Assembly: GCA_963844845.1 (NCBI GenBank)
Contig: CAWJPW010000011.1
Coordinates: 620,001 to 684,000 of the forward strand
Direction: 5' to 3'
Source of the DNA: CAWJPW01 sp963844845
GTDB lineage: Bacteria; Acidobacteriota; Thermoanaerobaculia; Thermoanaerobaculales; Sulfomarinibacteraceae
DNA length: 64,000 nt
Shown here: positions 1 through 8,604 of the stretch, in pieces
How positions within the stretch are numbered: position 1 is the stretch's first letter
Layout: each line of letters opens with the position of its first letter
Made by a program: the position numbers and the translations under genes
The notes under the pieces: model-generated
What the model saw: the letters and a program-made list of their open reading frames with translations, nothing else
Told to the model about the DNA's origin: nothing
Databases searched by the model: none

Positions 1-569
1 AGCTCGTCCAGCACCTCGCCCGGCTCGAGGTCGAAGAGCACCCGCTCCAGCGCGCGGTAGCCGTCCAAGGCGATGTACTCGTCGAGACGGCCCGGGTCCA
101 CAACCCCGCAGTTGCGCAGCGCGATCTTCTGCTGCCGGGCGAAGAAGGGGACCTCACCGCTGCGCAGCATGGTGCCGTCGGCAGCCTCCCAGGCGAGCTC
201 GAGATCGGCCACCGCCGCTTTCCCCGCCAGGTGCTCGACAACGATGCGGCGCGCCCGCTCCGCGTCGACCTTGGGGTAGTACACGCCGTCGGGTACCACC
301 AGTACCAGCGGGCCGGCGTCGCACAGCCCCATGCAGCCCACCTCGACCACGCGAGTCGACCCGGCGAGCCCTGCACCGTCAATCTCCTCGCGGAGGGCCT
401 CAGCCACCGAGCGGGAGTGGCAGGAAACGCAGGCTCCGCCGGCACACACGAGCACTTCACGGCGGACGTGGACTTCGTCCCGGCGACTCTCCCGCCGAGT
501 GGCAACCCGCGCCGCGAGGCTCTCGCGAAGGTTGGCAAGGTCAGCCCGCGTGAGTGGGCTCTTCGACAC
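1..569 (-). CDS. NuoF-like NADH-binding flavoprotein subunit with N-terminal [2Fe-2S] domain (partial)
   Basis: Partial gene, cut by the left edge of the window; about 189 N-terminal residues are visible. The GTG start lies 7 bases after the NuoE-like stop. Residues ~35-110 form a thioredoxin-like [2Fe-2S] domain (CAGGACVSC near the start, then GCMGLCDAGPLV), after which the sequence enters the NuoF region (DEYIALDGYRALERVL). NuoF proteins with this N-terminal domain are typical of HndC/HydB-type NADP-reducing or bifurcating hydrogenases and NAD-dependent formate dehydrogenases rather than of complex I. The expected role is NAD(P)H:FMN electron exchange in a soluble complex with the three upstream genes. 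The FMN and NADH motifs lie outside the window. Confidence 0.88.
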   Translation of the reverse strand, partial: MSKSPLTRADLANLRESLAARVATRRESRRDEVHVRREVLVCAGGACVSCHSRSVAEALREEIDGAGLAGSTRVVEVGCMGLCDAGPLVLVVPDGVYYPKVDAERARRIVVEHLAGKAAVADLELAWEAADGTMLRSGEVPFFARQQKIALRNCGVVDPGRLDEYIALDGYRALERVLFDLEPGEVLDE

Positions 570-576
570 TACGGAG

Positions 577-1197
577 TCAGGTACGCTCGTCGCCACTGGG
601 ACCCTCCTCCGCCGCCGCGGCGGCGCTCTCCCGCCGAGCCTGGGCGCGCAGCCTGCGCACCAGCTTGCGCACGTCGGTGGGGGTGAGGTTGCCGTGCACC
701 TCGTCGTTCACCATCATCGCCGGCGCGAGACCGCAGGCGCCGATGCAACGCACCTGCTCGAGGCTGAAGAGACGACCTTCGCTCACCTCACCGACGCCGA
801 TGCCGAGAGTGCTCTCGATGACCTCGAGGAGCCTCTGACCGTGTCGGACGAAGCAGGCGGTACCCATGCACACCTTGAGCTGGAAGCGGCCGCGCGGAGT
901 TGTGGTGAAGAAGTGGTAGAAGCTCACCACGCCGTAGACCTGCACAGGCGAGAGCTCGAGGGCGTCCGCAACGTACTCCTGCACCGGAAACGGCAGGTAG
1001 CCCAGCTCCTGCTGCACCCGGTGCAGAAGCGGGATGAGCCGCTCGGCGCCGCCAGGGTGCTCGGCGACCCAACCGTCCACCAGGGTCTGCACCTCCGCGG
1101 CCACGTCGTCTCCCGGAAGCGTTGCCGCGCCGCTGTAGATGTCGGGCTCGTCCTCTCTGCCCGGCAGTACCGATACCGTCATCGGAGAGCTGCTCAC
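577..1197 (-). CDS. NuoE-like [2Fe-2S] subunit
   Basis: 206-residue thioredoxin-like [2Fe-2S] protein of the NuoE/HndA family. The four ligands are in the usual arrangement: CMGTACFVRHG, then RCIGACGLAP about 40 residues later. The N-terminal helical part (HRVQQELGYLPFPVQEYVADAL) also fits the family. The GTG start overlaps the upstream NuoG-like stop in a GTGA tetranucleotide, which decides the start against longer in-frame alternatives. It normally passes electrons from the FMN of the NuoF-like partner. The C-terminus (about 25 residues) is rich in alanine and charge and is probably disordered. It lies in the middle of a four- to five-gene redox operon, not in a complete nuo operon. Confidence 0.9.
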   Translation of the reverse strand: MSSSPMTVSVLPGREDEPDIYSGAATLPGDDVAAEVQTLVDGWVAEHPGGAERLIPLLHRVQQELGYLPFPVQEYVADALELSPVQVYGVVSFYHFFTTTPRGRFQLKVCMGTACFVRHGQRLLEVIESTLGIGVGEVSEGRLFSLEQVRCIGACGLAPAMMVNDEVHGNLTPTDVRKLVRRLRAQARRESAAAAAEEGPSGDERT

Positions 1198-3710
1198 AGT
1201 GACCTCCGGACCTCGACCGCGGTGGGCTGGTCGTCCTCCACCAGCAGCGCCGCCGCGCTGTCGCCGCTGCTGTGCCACGGCGCCAGCACCGAGCCACGCT
1301 GCACGGCGTGGTCTAAGCGCAGCCGCAGCAGCAGCTCGCGCTCACCGCAGGTGACCCGCACGGTTTCGCCGTTCACCAGGCCGCTGGCACGGGCGTCGGC
1401 GGGGTGCATGTGCACCGCCACCGTGGGCGCCAGCTGCTGCAGCAGGCGACTGCGGGTGGTGACGGCGCCCGAATGGAAGAGGGACGGAGCCGCGTCCAGC
1501 AGGACGCCGCTCCACGCGTCCGCCGCCGGGGGCGCCACGGGCGCTAGCCGGATCGGGCCCCCGGCACGACGAGGCCAGCCCACCACCGTGGTGAGCTCGG
1601 CCGCGCACTGACCATCTCCTGGAAGCGTCCCATCGAGGCGACGCGCCACCTCGCGGAAGATCTGCCCGTCCTGGGGGACGCCGTCGGGGGCAGTGAGCAC
1701 AGGCTGCAGCGTCCGCCGTATGCCGTCCGCGCCCACCAGGCTGCCGCTGCGTTCGCCGAGGATCGCCACCGGTAGTACGACGTCGGCGAGCCGCGCAGTC
1801 GCGGTGAGAAACGCGTCCTGGACAATCACCGAGCCGGCGCCCCGGACCGCCGCCCGGGGCCTCATGCCCCGCGGCCACACGCCCACCGGGTCCTGCCCCG
1901 TCAGCCACAGCACGCCGACCTCGCCACGAGTCGCGCGGGCGAATGCTTCCGCCAGCGGCCACCCAGCAGCTGCCGGCGCCACCACACCGAAGGCCTGATC
2001 ACTCCAGGCCTCGGCCTCGTCGGCGCTCCGATGCCCCGGCAGCAGCGTGGGCCACAGCCCGACATCCACTGCGCCCTGCACGTTCGCCGTCTCCCCCAGC
2101 ACGAGGACTCCCCGTCCCGCAGGCCCCAGCAGGGCGACGAGGGCCGCAGCGGCCCGCACGACCCCCGCCTCGTCCCCGGGAATCCCCAGGCCGGTCGCCA
2201 CGACCGCCGTCACCGAGCGGGCATCGGCGAGACGAGCGGCGAGCCCTTCCAGCCGCTCGGCCGTCACTCCCGTGCACTTCTCCACCACGGCGGGCGTGAA
2301 CGGCTCCAGCGACGCCTTCCACTCTTCGAAACCGTCCGTTTCCGCCAGCTCGGCACCCGCCCCGCTCGCGAGCAGGAGGGCGGCGAGGCCGGCGAGGAGA
2401 GCCTCCTCGCTGGCGGGGTTCAGCTTCAGGTCGAACGCGGCATGGCGGCCGAGCTGAGCGGACAGCGCCTGGGCGAGGATCAAGGTCTGCCCGCGCTGGC
2501 GCACGCCCTGGACGATCTCCGTCTTGACCAGCGGGTGGGTCCGGGTGGGATCGGCGCGCAGCATCAGCACAACATCTGAGGCGGCCACGTCGTCCAGTGT
2601 GGCGGAGGAGCTCGGCGTCCCAGTCACCGCTCCCATGCCCTCCACCAGCGCCTCGCTTCCCCCCACCGGGCCGAGCTCCACATGTGGCGTGCCCACGACC
2701 TCCCGCAGCAGGCGCTGGAAGAGGTACGCATCCTCGCAGGCGAGCCGGGCGCTACCAACTCCCACGATGGCCTTGCCCGCCCCGCGAGCGTCGGCCAGAG
2801 CCTTCACAACCGCGGTCAGGGCCTCCTCCCAGTCCACCTCCTGCAGCCGGCCGTCGCGCCGCACAAGAGGCCGGGTGAGCCGCTCGGGGCTGCCGACGAC
2901 ATCCCAACCCAGCCAACCCTTGGCGCACAGCTTGCCCCGGTTCGGCTGATCCTCGACCCGCGAGGTCACCCTCTCGATGCGCCCCTCGGCCGTCTCCACC
3001 GTGACCTGGCAGCCACAGCTGCACAGGGAGCAGGTCGTGGTGACGGGTGTCCGCAGCCAGGACGGCACCTCGGAGCGGTAGGGCCGAGCGACCAAGGCTC
3101 CCACCGGGCAGGCGTTCACACACTGCCCACACAGCTCGCAGGACAGGGGCCGGTCGAGAAGGGTTGCCACGCGGCTCTCCAGGCCCCGGTTGACGAGCCC
3201 GATCTCCGCAACCCCCTGGACCTCCTCGCACAGGCGCACGCAACGGCCGCAGAGCACGCACTTCTCGGGGTCGCGCATGATCACCGGGGAGCCGGTATCG
3301 CACGGCCGGGATACCCGCTGGAAGGGGACCGGTTGCTCCGGGAGGCCGTAACGATAGACCAGCTCTTGGAGACGGCACTCGCCGTTGCGCTCGCACGCCG
3401 GACACTCCATCCGGTGGTCGAGGAGCAGGAGCTGGAGCTGCTGCCGCCGTGCGGCGGCGACCTCCGGGGTCTCGGTCTCCACCTGCATGCCCCGCTGAAC
3501 CGGCGTGGAGCACGCCGGCACCAGCCCTCCGCGCCCGTCACGGCGTACCACCAGGCACAAGCGGCAGCCGCCGTAGGGCGTGAGGCGAGGGTCGTCGCAC
3601 AGCGTGGGCACGCGGATGCCGTTCTGCTCGAGGACGTCGAGGAGGCGAGCACCCTTCGGCGCCTCCAGCGTCCTGCCGTTCACCGTGATCTGCACCGCGT
3701 CGCCGCTCAT
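1194..3710 (-). CDS. NuoG/formate dehydrogenase alpha-like iron-sulfur molybdopterin-family subunit lacking the active-site Cys/Sec
   Basis: 838 residues. The N-terminal part is an electron wire: [2Fe-2S] domain (C38, C49, C52, C67), His-Cys cluster (H99, C103, C106, C112), two [4Fe-4S] clusters (C151/154/157/161 and C191/194/197/201), then the molybdopterin-oxidoreductase fold with its own cluster (C227, C230, C234, C262; NRGKLCAKGWLGWD). The architecture is that of NAD-linked FdhA. However, at the position where formate dehydrogenases carry CAR-x-[C/U]-H, this protein reads HVELGPVGGSEAL (about 343-355), with no Cys and no in-frame TGA; the downstream THPLV motif is kept. It may therefore be an electron-relay or scaffold subunit, as NuoG is, rather than a formate dehydrogenase. 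The ATG start overlaps the upstream stop (ATGA) and follows an AGGAGG. Confidence 0.88.
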   Translation of the reverse strand: MSGDAVQITVNGRTLEAPKGARLLDVLEQNGIRVPTLCDDPRLTPYGGCRLCLVVRRDGRGGLVPACSTPVQRGMQVETETPEVAAARRQQLQLLLLDHRMECPACERNGECRLQELVYRYGLPEQPVPFQRVSRPCDTGSPVIMRDPEKCVLCGRCVRLCEEVQGVAEIGLVNRGLESRVATLLDRPLSCELCGQCVNACPVGALVARPYRSEVPSWLRTPVTTTCSLCSCGCQVTVETAEGRIERVTSRVEDQPNRGKLCAKGWLGWDVVGSPERLTRPLVRRDGRLQEVDWEEALTAVVKALADARGAGKAIVGVGSARLACEDAYLFQRLLREVVGTPHVELGPVGGSEALVEGMGAVTGTPSSSATLDDVAASDVVLMLRADPTRTHPLVKTEIVQGVRQRGQTLILAQALSAQLGRHAAFDLKLNPASEEALLAGLAALLLASGAGAELAETDGFEEWKASLEPFTPAVVEKCTGVTAERLEGLAARLADARSVTAVVATGLGIPGDEAGVVRAAAALVALLGPAGRGVLVLGETANVQGAVDVGLWPTLLPGHRSADEAEAWSDQAFGVVAPAAAGWPLAEAFARATRGEVGVLWLTGQDPVGVWPRGMRPRAAVRGAGSVIVQDAFLTATARLADVVLPVAILGERSGSLVGADGIRRTLQPVLTAPDGVPQDGQIFREVARRLDGTLPGDGQCAAELTTVVGWPRRAGGPIRLAPVAPPAADAWSGVLLDAAPSLFHSGAVTTRSRLLQQLAPTVAVHMHPADARASGLVNGETVRVTCGERELLLRLRLDHAVQRGSVLAPWHSSGDSAAALLVEDDQPTAVEVRRSL

Positions 3711-5833
3711 GACGCCTCCTCGTCGGCCCGGAGCGGGCGCAGGCGCTTGAACGCCCATTTGGTCCGAAGGCGGTTCAAGTAGCGGGAAATGGTCCCCGGC
3801 GGCTTGGCCGCGGCGCCCTCCTGCCAGTCGTCGCCGAGCATGAAGTCGAGAATGTGAATGGAGTCCTTTCCCACCCCGGCCAGCGCCATACGACAGCCGG
3901 CGCAGTAGGTGACCATCGGCAGCGGCGACTCGCCCGCGCGACGGCGCGAGATCCGCTGGCTGAGCTGCGGCGCCACCGGGTAGATCATCCCGCCGAAGCC
4001 GCAGCAGCGCGACTGCTCGCCGCGGTACTCCACGTCCTCCACCACGGCGCCGGCACCCTGCAGCAGGGTCCGCACCGCCCTCTGCAGCTCGGGCTCGTGA
4101 CGGGCCTTGCAGGAGTCATGGATGGACACCACCGCGCCCTCGTGCCGGCGCGGCGGCTGCCAGTCGTCGGCCAGATACTCCCATACCGTCCGGACCTTGA
4201 TCTCCGGCACGCGCGCTTTGAGGGTGTGGGTGCAGTCAGGGCAGGCGGTGACCAACTCCTCGGCACCCACGCTCTCGGCCATGCGGAGGATCTCGTCATG
4301 GGCCTGGGCGAAGGACTCCTCCATGCCGAGGACCTCGACCGGCGCACCACAGCAGTACATCAGCACACCAGTGCTGGGGGCCGCTCGCCGCAACGCCTCG
4401 TACACCGTGAGTGCGTGGCGCGGCGCGACCGCGGGAAGGGCACACCCGGTGAAGAAGAGCCGCTTGCTGCGCCGGCGCCCGGGCTCTGGCATCAGCAGGC
4501 TGAAGGTCGAGCCGATCCCCGCCTTGAAATAGCTGACGATGCCCTTGTGCTGAGGCAGTGGGCCGAGCCCCTGTGCCACCGCCTCGCGTCTCGCTTCCAG
4601 CAGCATCTCGCCGGTGTCGAGGCCCTCGGGGCACACCTCGGCGCACAGCGAGCAGACGTTGCACGAGTACACCATGCTGCGGACCTCGAGCGGCTCGAGC
4701 CCAGCGAGCACCCGACGCGCAAGATCGCGCGGTGAGCGACAGTTGGTGGCAAGGAACTCACAGTCACTGACACACAGACCGCACTGACAGTCGAGGCAGC
4801 GGTCGGCCTCTGCACGGGCCTCCCCAGGGGTCAGCGGCGCCGCGGCGGTCTCCACCATCGTGGGCGGGCGGCGACGGGCGGCAAGCTCGACGGGGTCGCT
4901 CTCGAGCGTCCACAGCAGCCGTCCGGGGCGTAGCGGCTCCCGGTTTGCCACGATGTCCTGACCTTGGAGGAAGCGGTGCGCCGACTCCGCCGCGCGCCGT
5001 CCGGTAGCCATGGCGTCCACCACCGTGGCGGGGCCGGTCACCAGGTCGCCCCCTGCGAACACCCCCGGCAGCCTGGTCGAGCAGGTCACCGTGTCCACAT
5101 CGAGCGCACCCGCACTCCGCCAGGAAAGGCCCGGTGTACCTGCCTCCTCCAGCTCACAGCCGCCGCCGTGGCCCACCAGCACGAGGACCGCGTCAAAGTC
5201 GCGGCGAAGCTCCTCGAGCTGGAGGTCGCGGCCCAACGTGGTGCCGGTCCTCACCTCGATACCGAGCGCGGTGATGATCGAGAGCTCGCGCTCCACCACT
5301 GCGCGCGGCAGCCGCCAGGGCGGGATGCCGTTCACGAGGCAGCCCCCGAGCTCGTCGTCCCGTTCGAACAGGGTCACGGCGTAGCCGCGGCGGCACAGGT
5401 CGTGGGCGGCGAGCAGCCCGGCCGGACCGCCGCCCACCACCGCGACACGCTGGCTTCGCTCCGCCTCGCGGTCGAGCAGGTGCTCGGGTGGACCTGGCTC
5501 CCACTCTGCGAGGAAGCGCTTGAGGTCCCGGATGTGCACCGCAGCGTCCTCGTCGAGGCGCTTGCAGCCCATCTCACAGGGATGGGCACAGACATAGCCG
5601 AGGATGCCCGGGAAGGGCAGCTTTTCGCGTACCAGCTGGAGCGCCTCGCGGTAGCGGCCCTCCGCAGTGAGGCGGACGTAGCCCCGGGCGTCCACGTGCA
5701 GCGGGCAGCGGCCGGTGCAGTTGGGCGGTCCCTCCCCGCGGCAGCGGGAGAGGATCTCTTGCGCCAGCGTCGCCGCCGTGCGGCCGGGCGGTGGGTTCCG
5801 CCGCACCCAGCCGATTTCCAACGCTTCAGCCAT
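3707..5833 (-). CDS. GltD-like NAD(P)-FAD oxidoreductase fused to 4Fe-4S and HdrD-like CCG domains
   Basis: 708 residues in three parts. Residues 1-110 resemble the GltD N-terminal 4Fe-4S region (CTGRCPLHVDARGY, CAHPCEMGCKR). Residues ~125-300 hold the FAD/NAD(P)-binding Rossmann part (VAVVGGGPAGLLAA) ending in the FAD motif GVFAGGDLVTGPATVVDA. From ~340 on there are Cys clusters (CLDCQCGLCVSDC, CNVCSLCAEVCPEG) and then two CCG motifs (CCGAPVEVLG, CCGFGGMIYP), as in HdrD/GlpC-type heterodisulfide reductase subunits. A GltD-HdrD fusion beside NuoEFG-like subunits suggests transfer of electrons between NAD(P)H and a low-potential carrier or disulfide. Substrate and partner are not determined. 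It starts 3 bases after the small Cys protein. Confidence 0.85.
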   Translation of the reverse strand: MAEALEIGWVRRNPPPGRTAATLAQEILSRCRGEGPPNCTGRCPLHVDARGYVRLTAEGRYREALQLVREKLPFPGILGYVCAHPCEMGCKRLDEDAAVHIRDLKRFLAEWEPGPPEHLLDREAERSQRVAVVGGGPAGLLAAHDLCRRGYAVTLFERDDELGGCLVNGIPPWRLPRAVVERELSIITALGIEVRTGTTLGRDLQLEELRRDFDAVLVLVGHGGGCELEEAGTPGLSWRSAGALDVDTVTCSTRLPGVFAGGDLVTGPATVVDAMATGRRAAESAHRFLQGQDIVANREPLRPGRLLWTLESDPVELAARRRPPTMVETAAAPLTPGEARAEADRCLDCQCGLCVSDCEFLATNCRSPRDLARRVLAGLEPLEVRSMVYSCNVCSLCAEVCPEGLDTGEMLLEARREAVAQGLGPLPQHKGIVSYFKAGIGSTFSLLMPEPGRRRSKRLFFTGCALPAVAPRHALTVYEALRRAAPSTGVLMYCCGAPVEVLGMEESFAQAHDEILRMAESVGAEELVTACPDCTHTLKARVPEIKVRTVWEYLADDWQPPRRHEGAVVSIHDSCKARHEPELQRAVRTLLQGAGAVVEDVEYRGEQSRCCGFGGMIYPVAPQLSQRISRRRAGESPLPMVTYCAGCRMALAGVGKDSIHILDFMLGDDWQEGAAAKPPGTISRYLNRLRTKWAFKRLRPLRADEEAS

Positions 5834-5836
5834 CCG

Positions 5837-6118
5837 TCACCTCCCGTCGCCGCCGGCAGACCCCTGGCCATTGTTACCCGCTGGTAACAGAGCACGCTCT
5901 CCCAGGGGAACATCCTCCCGTGCAGCAAACTCGTCGCAGGCGACGAGGGGGTCGTGGAACCGCCCCGTCACGCCACAGATCCCGGCCCGCCCACGGGTCG
6001 AGCCATAGGTCGAGGAGAGAATCAGAATGCCGGTGAGCGCCCGCTCCAGCTCGGCGGGGTCGTCCACGAAGTGGCGGCAGCCGCCGCAGGTCGTCTCGGT
6101 GGTCGAGCTCTTCGTCAC
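5837..6118 (-). CDS. Small cysteine-rich protein, first gene of the redox operon
   Basis: 93 residues with a GTG start preceded by GGGGGAGGGAGC. Contains CGGCRHFVDDP near the N-terminus, GICGVTGRFHDP in the middle and VACDEF, so four conserved-looking Cys residues suited to metal or cluster binding. I do not recognise a named family. It is placed with only 3 bases before the GltD-HdrD fusion, so it is co-transcribed and probably works with that complex, for example as a small metal or iron-sulfur carrier. That role is inferred from context only. Confidence 0.7.
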   Translation of the reverse strand: MTKSSTTETTCGGCRHFVDDPAELERALTGILILSSTYGSTRGRAGICGVTGRFHDPLVACDEFAAREDVPLGERALLPAGNNGQGSAGGDGR

Positions 6119-6141
6119 GCTCCCTCCCCCGGGGCTGATGA

Positions 6142-6157
6142 TGCAAGGGCTATGCCT
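6142..6157 (-). promoter_or_regulatory. Candidate sigma-54 (-24/-12) promoter of the redox operon
   Basis: Read on the minus strand: AGGCAT-AGCCC-TTGCAT, with the GG and GC elements exactly 10 bases apart as in sigma-54 promoters. The -12 GC lies about 25 bases before the GTG start, leaving a short leader that contains the ribosome-binding site. No separate -10/-35 pair was evident. Single sequence match, so moderate confidence. Confidence 0.4.
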
Positions 6158-6395
6158 TCAACTCCCACTGACCCCGAGGAGGGGCCCGTGCTCGTCGGGG
6201 ACTGCGGGAACCGAAAGGAATGATGGGTTGGGAGATGAGCCGAGGCTGCGACCAACCGACTGGCGGCCTGAGATGACAGATCCGTGGACGGACTCAGCGT
6301 CTTGCGTGCCTCGTCCCTCGTCGAGACGGGAGGACGAGCGAAGAGCCTCAGTACCTCGTCACTTCATGACCTCAGCCCTGGGCGGGTGGGGCAGG

Positions 6396-7550
6396 CTAGG
6401 GCTCCTCGCCGTTCATCAGGCGCTTCACCAGCGGGATCAGCCACGATTCGTTCGGTGCCTGCACCTTCCAGCCGTTGATGAAGTAGGTGGGGGTGGCGTT
6501 CACGCCCATCTCGCTGCCCAGACCCAGCTGGCTGTTCACCGCTGCCAGCGACGCCGGCTTAAGGAAGCAGGCCTGGAAAGCACTTTCGTCGAGATCGTGG
6601 CCGCTCACGAAGTCCTGCGCTGTGGGCCCCACCTGGCTCACCTCCATCTGGCTCTGGAGGGAGTAGAACTGCTCCTTGAGCGGAATCAGCATTCCCGGGC
6701 CCTGCTGGTCGACGCACCAGGCCGCGCTCGCCGCCCTGAATGACCAGGGATGGATGGTCGTGAGCGGGAAGTTCACCATGCCGTGCCGCACCTTCGTTCC
6801 GAACGTGTCGAGCACCTTGCGGATGACCGGCCACTTGGCCTTACAACCCGGACACTCGAAGTCGGAGAACTCGACGATCTCGACCTTGCTCCCCTTGCCG
6901 GGATGGTCCCACATCACCAGCGGGCTCGCGTCCAACGCCGCCCGCCGATACTCCACCGGGTCCCTACTCCACGGGACTGCCGAGCCCAGCACCAGGTACT
7001 TGCCGTCGGCGGTGACCGCGCCGGACTTGGGGTAGCGGCCATAGCCACTCTGCACCTGCAGGACGTACGGAATCAGCGCACCTGAACGACGTCCCTTGAC
7101 GTCCCAGCTCAGGCTCGTCTGCAGGCCCATGTTCTGAGCCAGGGCCTGGGGCAGAAAGCTCGCGACGTAGGGCTTGAGCCCTTCGAGCGACGACCCCATC
7201 TGGTCGGTGCGCAGCGTGGCGACCGCCCCCACCCAGGCAGAGCCGGTGACCTCGTCGATGAGGATACTCGTGCTGCCGGAGAGGAACTGGAGGGCACAGG
7301 TACGGTCCACCTGGACCATCCGGTAGGTCCCCGAGGCGGTGGGGTAGCTCTTGTCCACCTTCACCTCATAGGTCGAGTCGGGGTACCACGCTTCCAGGTG
7401 GCGGACGAAGCGGAGGAGCTCGGAGTCCTGCGCCGGGCGCGGCGCGGTGTTGCCGGCCGTCGTCGGCTTCTTTGCCTGCTGGGCCACCGCACAGCCAGGC
7501 AGAAGCATCGCTGCCAGGAACACACGAGAGAAACGGACACTCAGGCTCAT
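6396..7550 (-). CDS. DsbA/DsbG-like thiol:disulfide oxidoreductase lipoprotein
   Basis: 384 residues. The N-terminus is a lipoprotein signal (LLPGC, Cys20), so the protein is predicted to be membrane-anchored in the envelope. Residues ~215-380 are a thioredoxin-fold DsbA-type domain with the active site FECPGC (Cys233 and Cys236), a helical insert containing AAWC, and a cis-proline loop NATPTYFING. The first ~200 residues are a separate domain of unknown fold that could serve dimerisation or substrate choice, as in DsbC/DsbG. The ATG follows AGGTGGAGCG. It stands alone between the redox operon and a quinone oxidoreductase. Oxidase versus isomerase activity cannot be decided from sequence. Confidence 0.85.
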   Translation of the reverse strand: MSLSVRFSRVFLAAMLLPGCAVAQQAKKPTTAGNTAPRPAQDSELLRFVRHLEAWYPDSTYEVKVDKSYPTASGTYRMVQVDRTCALQFLSGSTSILIDEVTGSAWVGAVATLRTDQMGSSLEGLKPYVASFLPQALAQNMGLQTSLSWDVKGRRSGALIPYVLQVQSGYGRYPKSGAVTADGKYLVLGSAVPWSRDPVEYRRAALDASPLVMWDHPGKGSKVEIVEFSDFECPGCKAKWPVIRKVLDTFGTKVRHGMVNFPLTTIHPWSFRAASAAWCVDQQGPGMLIPLKEQFYSLQSQMEVSQVGPTAQDFVSGHDLDESAFQACFLKPASLAAVNSQLGLGSEMGVNATPTYFINGWKVQAPNESWLIPLVKRLMNGEEP

Positions 7551-7566
7551 CGCTCCACCTCCGACG

Positions 7567-8574
7567 TCAGTCTACCAGCACCACGGCCTTGCCTGTCGTC
7601 GCCCGGCCCTGCAGCGCGGCATGGGCCCGCGGGAGCTCGCCGAAGGGGACGCGCAAGCCGATCACCGGACGCAGCTCCCCCGCCGTCAGCGCCGCCCGCA
7701 AGCGCTCGAAACGTTCGTGAAGCTCGCCGGCCAGCTGCGGCACGAGCGAGAGGTTGAAACCGGCGAGCGTACGGCAGCTCGAGACCAACGTCATGGGTTG
7801 GATGAGGCCCATGGCCAGCCACTCGCGCGCGGCCCGCAGCCAGCGCACGCGCCGGGGGCCGGCGGCCGCGGCGAAGCCGTAGAGCACGTAGCGGCCGTCG
7901 CCGCCGAGCCGACGCCAGGCGCGCCGCACGATCGAGCCGCCCACTGCGTCGACGACCAGGTCGAGGCCGTCCCACGCGTCGGCCACGGCCGGCCAGCCGC
8001 GGTAGTCGGCGGTGGCTGCCGCTCCCAGAGAGGCGGCCAGCTCACGTTTGGCCGGGGTCGAGGCAACCGCCAGCACCCGCGCTCCGGCGCGGCCGGCCAG
8101 CTGCAACAGCATCGTGCCAACGCCGCCAGCCGCAGCGGTCACCAGCACACGGTCGCCGGAGCGCACGCGCCCCACCACGTGGAGGGCCCAATCGGCGGTC
8201 AGACCGGTCACCGCCACCGCGGCCCCCTCGTCCCAGCTCATGCCGGGCGGCAGGGGCGCCACGTGACTGGCCGGCACCGCCACCAGCTCCGCGTGACCGC
8301 CGAAGATGGGCACCGCCGCAACCGGGGTCCCCAGCGCCGGCGCCCGCACGCCGGCGCCGTGACCGCATACCTCGCCCGCCACCTCCATGCCGGGGACGAA
8401 CGGCGGCCTCGGGGTGTTGGGGTACACCCCCAACCGCGCCATGCAGTCGGCAAAGTTGAGGCCGATGGCGCGCACCCGCACCAGCACCTCGCCAGGGCCG
8501 GGGCTCGGGTCTCCTCGATCCTCCAGCACCAAGGCGTCGGGCGGCCCAGGGCGCCGGACCACCCACGCCTTCAC
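7567..8574 (-). CDS. NADPH:quinone oxidoreductase-type MDR family protein
   Basis: 335 residues of the zinc-independent quinone oxidoreductase branch of the medium-chain dehydrogenase superfamily. The N-terminal GroES-like part (GPGEVLVRVRAIGLNFADCMARLGVYP) has no zinc-binding Cys cluster. The Rossmann part has VLVTAAAGGVGTMLLQLA. Expected reaction is NADPH-dependent reduction of quinones or enones in the cytosol. The GTG start lies 30 bases from the recA stop region on the same strand, so it may be read through from recA. A second, more distant MDR protein is encoded at 21.6-22.7 kb. Confidence 0.85.
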   Translation of the reverse strand: MKAWVVRRPGPPDALVLEDRGDPSPGPGEVLVRVRAIGLNFADCMARLGVYPNTPRPPFVPGMEVAGEVCGHGAGVRAPALGTPVAAVPIFGGHAELVAVPASHVAPLPPGMSWDEGAAVAVTGLTADWALHVVGRVRSGDRVLVTAAAGGVGTMLLQLAGRAGARVLAVASTPAKRELAASLGAAATADYRGWPAVADAWDGLDLVVDAVGGSIVRRAWRRLGGDGRYVLYGFAAAAGPRRVRWLRAAREWLAMGLIQPMTLVSSCRTLAGFNLSLVPQLAGELHERFERLRAALTAGELRPVIGLRVPFGELPRAHAALQGRATTGKAVVLVD

Positions 8575-8604
8575 GACGGATCCGGTCGGCGCATGCCGGT
8601 CAGG

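Noticed and set aside
2640..2720. Selenocysteine (in-frame TGA) in the FdhA-like gene
   Set aside because: Checked the expected active-site region; no TGA and no Cys. The frame is open throughout.
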